From contig NZ_NMUQ01000001.1 in the NCBI RefSeq assembly GCF_002233675.1, positions 1,129,212-1,193,211 on the forward strand: a DNA stretch of 64,000 bases. The letters are read 5' to 3'. The notes beneath the pieces are model-generated. The model saw nothing but the letters and a program-made list of their open reading frames with translations. It ran no database searches and was not told where the DNA came from. The position numbers were made by a program, and so were the translations under genes. Of the stretch, positions 60,127 through 64,000 are shown piece after piece. Source of the stretch: Paenibacillus herberti (GTDB lineage Bacteria; Bacillota; Bacilli; Paenibacillales; Paenibacillaceae). Position 1 is the stretch's first letter; the number at the start of each line of letters is the position of its first letter.

Positions 60127-62010
60127 ATGACTCGTCCCTTGACTTTTGGTAAGCTGCGGGAGGGGCGTAGCTTGTTTATCGGCTTTTACCTACTCATGTT
60201 ATTCAAAATGGAATGGATGCGAATCGAGCTATTTGGCGGATTGATGCCGCTACCCATAATTGCAGATGCGTTGTCGCTGCTGGCATTGCTCGGATTAGTG
60301 GAGCTTCTGACCCCGCGCAGAGGCAAGGGTCCAGCCTATTGGACGTTCAATCTAATCCTCTCGCTGCTGTTTTTCGCGGTGACGCTGTATTTTAGAAACT
60401 TCGGTACTATCGCTACATATACCGCGCTTGGCGACCTGAACCAGGTGTTCGGCGTCCGCGAGAGCATCGACTCTACGATCCGTCCGCTGGATTATATCTA
60501 CTTTGTAGATGTGGTATCGATTGCGCTGATGTGGTCGGTGGGGCGCTACAGGGGCAGGACGCCAGCAGGGCGCAAGAGCTTGTACAAGCCAGTAGCAGCG
60601 GCATTATTCGTTGTGGGAGCGGCTGGTTCATTATGGTTCATCTTGGATACCGGCGCGACCAAGAGTGAGCTTGCGCAGGCGGAAAGCGTAGGTTTTTTCA
60701 ACTTTCAGATCGTTAACGCGATACAGACGTACGAGGAGAACAAGGAGATCGCTTCCGGCAACATTAACGAAACGATCGCAGAGATGGTGGCGCTGCAAGC
60801 GTCCTATCCTTATGACACTTCCGGTTCGGAAGCGCGACCCAATGGCTTTGGCGTAATCAAGGGAATGAATCTGCTCATGATTCAGTTGGAGGCGTTCCAG
60901 AACTTTCCGATCGGGCTCAAAGTTGGAGGTAAGGAAGTAACGCCTGTGCTTAACCAACTGGTGAAGGAAGGGTACTATGCCCCGCAATTCTTTCAACAGA
61001 TTGGACAGGGTAATACATCGGATGCGGAGTTTATTGCTAACACTTCGATCTATCCAACTGGCGCGATTGCGATGAGTACGGGCTTTGGTAACCGCGAGTT
61101 GCCTAGCTTGCCGCGACTGTTGCAGGCGGAGGGATACCAGGCGCTCACCTTCCACATCAACAATGTGGGCTTTTGGGATCGCAACAAGCTGTATCCAGCG
61201 CTTAATTTCAATCGTTATTATGATAAGCCTTACTTCAAAAATGATAACTTCAACAGCTTCGGTGCTTCGGATGAAGAGCTGTATAAAACGACGGTGGACA
61301 AGCTGTCCGTACTTGCCAAGGAAGGCACGCCTTTTTATGGTAACCTGATTACGACTTCCAACCACTCTCCTTTCCGCATTCCGCAAGATAAGATCACTTT
61401 GGAGCTTCCGGATACGCTTCAGGGCACGATGGTTGGAGACTATTTGCAGTCGGTTCATTACGCAGACGCTGCGGTTGGCAAGCTGATTGAGCGCCTGAAG
61501 CAAGAAGGCATGTGGGATAATACCGCGCTAGTGCTATATGGCGACCACTTTGGTCTACCGCCGCAGGAAGCCGATCCTGAGTTTATGAAAAAAGAGCTCG
61601 GAATCAACTATAGCAATCGCATCAGCCGCTACAATATTCCGCTCATTATCCGTTTTCCGGGCCAGCAGCCCATGACCTTGCAGGGAACAGGCGGACAGCT
61701 CGATTTATTGCCAACAGTGGCTAATTTGCTTGGCATATCGCTGAAGGATGAAGGTTTTACCGCTTTTGGTCGGGATCTGCTGAATACGGATCGGAACGTC
61801 ATCGGTATGCGTTATTACATGCCTACAGGTTCTTTTATTAATGACGAGATTGTATTCCAGCCGGGCAAGGGTTTTGAGGACGGAGAAGCCTACTCGCTGG
61901 ATACATTAGAGCCAGTTGAGGACTTCGCGAAGTATCGGGAAGATTACGACTATATACTCGAGCTGATGGGGCTATCGGATCAATATGTGAAGCTACTGCC
62001 TAAGCGCTAG
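60127..62010 (+). CDS. Lipoteichoic acid synthase family phosphoglycerol transferase
   Basis: The 627-residue protein has five N-terminal membrane helices (within 1-190) and a large extracellular sulfatase-fold domain. MNLLMIQLEAFQNFPIG carries the metal-binding glutamate. GQGNTSDAEFIANTSIYP carries the catalytic threonine (T297). ALVLYGDHFGLP carries Asp and His metal ligands. It polymerises glycerol phosphate from phosphatidylglycerol onto a lipid anchor. The length and site order match LtaS/YfnI-type enzymes. AGAAGGAATT precedes the ATG. The next gene begins 26 bp on. Confidence 0.92.
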   Translation: MTRPLTFGKLREGRSLFIGFYLLMLFKMEWMRIELFGGLMPLPIIADALSLLALLGLVELLTPRRGKGPAYWTFNLILSLLFFAVTLYFRNFGTIATYTALGDLNQVFGVRESIDSTIRPLDYIYFVDVVSIALMWSVGRYRGRTPAGRKSLYKPVAAALFVVGAAGSLWFILDTGATKSELAQAESVGFFNFQIVNAIQTYEENKEIASGNINETIAEMVALQASYPYDTSGSEARPNGFGVIKGMNLLMIQLEAFQNFPIGLKVGGKEVTPVLNQLVKEGYYAPQFFQQIGQGNTSDAEFIANTSIYPTGAIAMSTGFGNRELPSLPRLLQAEGYQALTFHINNVGFWDRNKLYPALNFNRYYDKPYFKNDNFNSFGASDEELYKTTVDKLSVLAKEGTPFYGNLITTSNHSPFRIPQDKITLELPDTLQGTMVGDYLQSVHYADAAVGKLIERLKQEGMWDNTALVLYGDHFGLPPQEADPEFMKKELGINYSNRISRYNIPLIIRFPGQQPMTLQGTGGQLDLLPTVANLLGISLKDEGFTAFGRDLLNTDRNVIGMRYYMPTGSFINDEIVFQPGKGFEDGEAYSLDTLEPVEDFAKYREDYDYILELMGLSDQYVKLLPKR

Positions 62011-62035
62011 AGCCAATTAAGAGGAGGATATCAAC

Positions 62036-63106
62036 ATGAACTCATCAACGACTTATGCATTTGTAGGATCCTATGCTGAGCCGAATGGTCCTGGTCTGTA
62101 TTTGTATCGCTGGAACGAGCAAGAACTTACGCTTGAGCTTCTGACCGACACGGACGGACTCAAAAATCCTACCTTCCTGAACATCGATGCGTCCGGAGGA
62201 AAGGTTTACGCTATATCCGAGGGCCAAAATAACTCCGGAGGCAAAACGGGCTTCGCCGTATCTTACCGCTTCAATGCTGCAGAAGGTGAACTGGAAAAGA
62301 TCAACGAGGCTCCGACAACGGACGGACCGACCTGTCATATCGTACGTAGCCCGGATGGCAGCCGACTTATCGTCGTAAGCTATCATAACGGCATGGCCGG
62401 CTTGATGGAACTGCAAAAGGATGGCCGTATCGGCAATCGGCTGGACCAGCCGCAGCATGAAGGCCATAGCGTCAATCCCGAGCGGCAGGACCGCCCGCAT
62501 CCACATTCCGCGATGTTCAGCCCGGACGGTAAGTATGTTTTTGTGCAGGATCTGGGCCTGGATCTCATTCGCACGTACAAGTTGGAAGATGACCGCATGG
62601 TTCCAGTGGCGGACAATTCCATCCATCCGGGGGCGGGCCCGCGCCATTTAGCCTTCCATCCAGGAGGTCAATATGCTTACGTCATCAACGAAGTTGACTC
62701 CTCGGTCAGTGTATTGGCTTATGATGCGGCCGCTGGCACACTTCAAGAGCTGGAGCATTGGCCGACGTTGCCAGAAGGATTTATAGGTGAAAATACATGC
62801 GCCGAAATCGCCGTGTCTACGGACGGGCGCTTTGTGTATGGCTCCAATCGCGGGCATGACAGTCTTGTCGTGTACGAGGTGTCGGAGGAAGGGCGCAAGC
62901 TGAGCACAATTCAGCATATTTCCACGGAAGGCAAACATCCTCGGCATTTTGCTCTGCTGCCTGGAGGGGGAATCCTGCTGGCTGCTAACAAAGATACGAA
63001 TAATATCGCCGTATTTAAAGTGGATAAAGAGAGCGGCAAGCTGAGCTTCACCGGAAATAACCTAACTGTTTCTCAGCCGGTTTGCATACAGCCCTTTCAA
63101 GTTTGA
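62036..63106 (+). CDS. 6-phosphogluconolactonase-type seven-bladed propeller (YbhE/YkgB-like)
   Basis: The 356-residue cytoplasmic protein has repeated beta-propeller blades. Family signatures are YAFVGSYAEPNGPGLYLYRW, GPTCHIVRSPDGSRLIVVSYHNG, DRPHPHSAMFSPDGKYVFVQDLGLD, GAGPRHLAFHPGGQYAYVINE and KHPRHFALLPGGGILLAAN. Homologues hydrolyse 6-phosphogluconolactone in the pentose phosphate pathway, and related lactonases share the fold. AGGAGG precedes the ATG. Confidence 0.9.
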   Translation: MNSSTTYAFVGSYAEPNGPGLYLYRWNEQELTLELLTDTDGLKNPTFLNIDASGGKVYAISEGQNNSGGKTGFAVSYRFNAAEGELEKINEAPTTDGPTCHIVRSPDGSRLIVVSYHNGMAGLMELQKDGRIGNRLDQPQHEGHSVNPERQDRPHPHSAMFSPDGKYVFVQDLGLDLIRTYKLEDDRMVPVADNSIHPGAGPRHLAFHPGGQYAYVINEVDSSVSVLAYDAAAGTLQELEHWPTLPEGFIGENTCAEIAVSTDGRFVYGSNRGHDSLVVYEVSEEGRKLSTIQHISTEGKHPRHFALLPGGGILLAANKDTNNIAVFKVDKESGKLSFTGNNLTVSQPVCIQPFQV

Positions 63107-63265
63107 TCTATAGCTGCTTGCAATAAAAAGGCCGAAGTTGCGGATTAAATCCTACCGGATTATCCCGATTCCGATTCAGATTGAATTCCTGCGATTAAGT
63201 ATCATTTAGGAACTTGCGGGCAATCCTGCTCCTGTCCAGGAATTCATGACGAGGGGATGATCCAG

Positions 63266-64000
63266 ATGAAGCAGAAGGATACAAGCAAGCTGCTGGAAGG
63301 CAAAGTAGCGATAGTTACGGGCGGAGGCTCTGGAATCGGCAGAGCGACGGCGCTGGAATTTGCTCGTCACGGCGCTAAGGTTGGCTTTTTGGACCGGACT
63401 CCGGATGATGCAGAAAAAGTTAAGGCGGCGATCGAGCGCGACGGCGGCGAGGCCTGGGTCACATCGACAGATGTGAGTGATGCCAAAGCTGTGGAAGCTG
63501 GCATCCGTACCATAGCGGAGAAATTTGGCCGCGTCGATATTGTGTTTGCCAATGCCGGCATCAATGGTGTTTGGACGACCATTGAAGATCTGGATGTAGA
63601 TGATTGGGATCAGACGCTTGGCATCAATTTACGCGGAACATTCTTGACCGTCAAATATGCGATTCCTTACCTGAAAAAACAGGGCGGCAGCGTGATTATT
63701 ACGAGCTCCATCAACGGTAATCGCATCTTCAACAACACCGGAGCCAGCGCCTATAGCTCCTCCAAGGCGGGGCAGGTTGCCTTCATGAAAATGGCGGCTC
63801 TTGAGCTAGCTCAGTATAAAATTCGGGTTAACGCTGTATGCCCGGGCGCAATCGAAACCAACATCGATGAAAACACCGTCCGCACCAAGGAAGCGGAGGA
63901 GGCGGCTATACCGGTTGAATATCCGGAAGGCTCGCATCCGCTGCGCGGCAACCCCGGCAAAGCGTCTCAAGTCGCAGACCTGGTCACTTATCTCGCTTCG
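63266..64000 (+). CDS. Short-chain dehydrogenase/reductase, truncated by the window end
   Basis: The frame runs from the ATG at 63266 (GAGGGGA upstream) past the window edge, 245 codons so far. It has the Rossmann motif VTGGGSGIGRATALEFA, the NAGI motif, the catalytic Ser in VIITSSINGN, Y-x-x-x-K in ASAYSSSKAGQVAFM and the VNAVCPGAIETNI block. It is a classical NAD(P)-dependent SDR similar to glucose or gluconate dehydrogenase-like enzymes. The end is missing only because the window stops. Confidence 0.93.
   Translation, partial: MKQKDTSKLLEGKVAIVTGGGSGIGRATALEFARHGAKVGFLDRTPDDAEKVKAAIERDGGEAWVTSTDVSDAKAVEAGIRTIAEKFGRVDIVFANAGINGVWTTIEDLDVDDWDQTLGINLRGTFLTVKYAIPYLKKQGGSVIITSSINGNRIFNNTGASAYSSSKAGQVAFMKMAALELAQYKIRVNAVCPGAIETNIDENTVRTKEAEEAAIPVEYPEGSHPLRGNPGKASQVADLVTYLAS

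Noticed and set aside
60631-61503. A 290-codon minus-strand frame
   Set aside because: It lies entirely inside the strongly conserved LTA synthase gene on the opposite strand and is basic and low in recognisable motifs.
63107-63200. GGATTAAATCC/GGATTATCC repeats as a terminator after the lactonase gene
   Set aside because: The stem is short and no T tract follows, so I could not support a terminator there.

Overview
The window looks like chromosome from a moderately GC-rich, Gram-positive Firmicute, most likely a Paenibacillaceae member. The basis is the strong AGGAGG-type ribosome sites, T-tailed terminator hairpins, and families typical of that group: YdjO, a YteA-like protein, HelD, lipoteichoic acid synthase, YesM/YesN regulators, DUF3900 and staphyloxanthin-type carotenoid genes. 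There are no rRNA or tRNA genes. Genus cannot be fixed from the sequence alone.

Layout. 1-900: a 51-bp palindromic tandem array. 1.1-5.7 kb: a HelD-family RNA polymerase-clearing motor, an EcsC protein and an oxygenase-only nitric oxide synthase with an unusual repetitive tail. 5.8-11.3 kb: an anchored sugar-binding protein, a YesM/LytS-type histidine kinase and an AraC-type response regulator, overlapping one another, followed by an MFS sugar porter that is their probable target. 11.6-17.7 kb: a complete Mrp cation/proton antiporter operon in which MrpA and MrpB are fused. 17.9-20.4 kb: a LuxI/GNAT-like protein, a chemoreceptor and a small membrane protein. 20.6-21.9 kb: a second 51-bp palindromic array of the same family as the first. 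22-25.6 kb: late C30-carotenoid genes (oxygenase, glycosyltransferase, acyltransferase). 25.7-28.8 kb: DUF3900, Lin0512, UppP and a small membrane protein.

28.8-40.8 kb is a visibly AT-richer accessory segment damaged by insertion sequences. Two near-identical IS4-type elements in opposite orientation and one IS630-type element each sit inside a gene. In all three cases removing the element and one target copy restores an exact reading frame: an ECF sigma factor, a P-loop kinase that was translationally coupled to an acetyltransferase, and a HipA-like kinase that also carries an in-frame TGA. A NmrA-type gene is frameshifted.

40.9-56.6 kb returns to ordinary chromosome: a permease, a second HelD, a probable small RNA or attenuator, a macrodomain protein, acetyltransferases, Ohr/OsmC/CsoR stress genes and a class B penicillin-binding protein. 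56.7-60 kb holds a tightly coupled operon resembling the enterobacterial YgiB/YgiC/YjfL set: a Ser/Gly-rich exported protein ending in Gly-Gly, an ATP-grasp ligase, an anchored protein and a DUF350 membrane protein. 60.1-64 kb: LTA synthase, a 6-phosphogluconolactonase-type propeller and an SDR cut off by the window end.

The most notable items are the two 51-bp palindromic arrays with compensatory stem changes, the Gly-Gly/ATP-grasp operon, the three reconstructable IS-split genes, and a promoter-hairpin-terminator unit at 45.36-45.51 kb. Several coding genes also carry in-frame low-complexity repeats (NOS, CrtQ, MrpA, MrpD).
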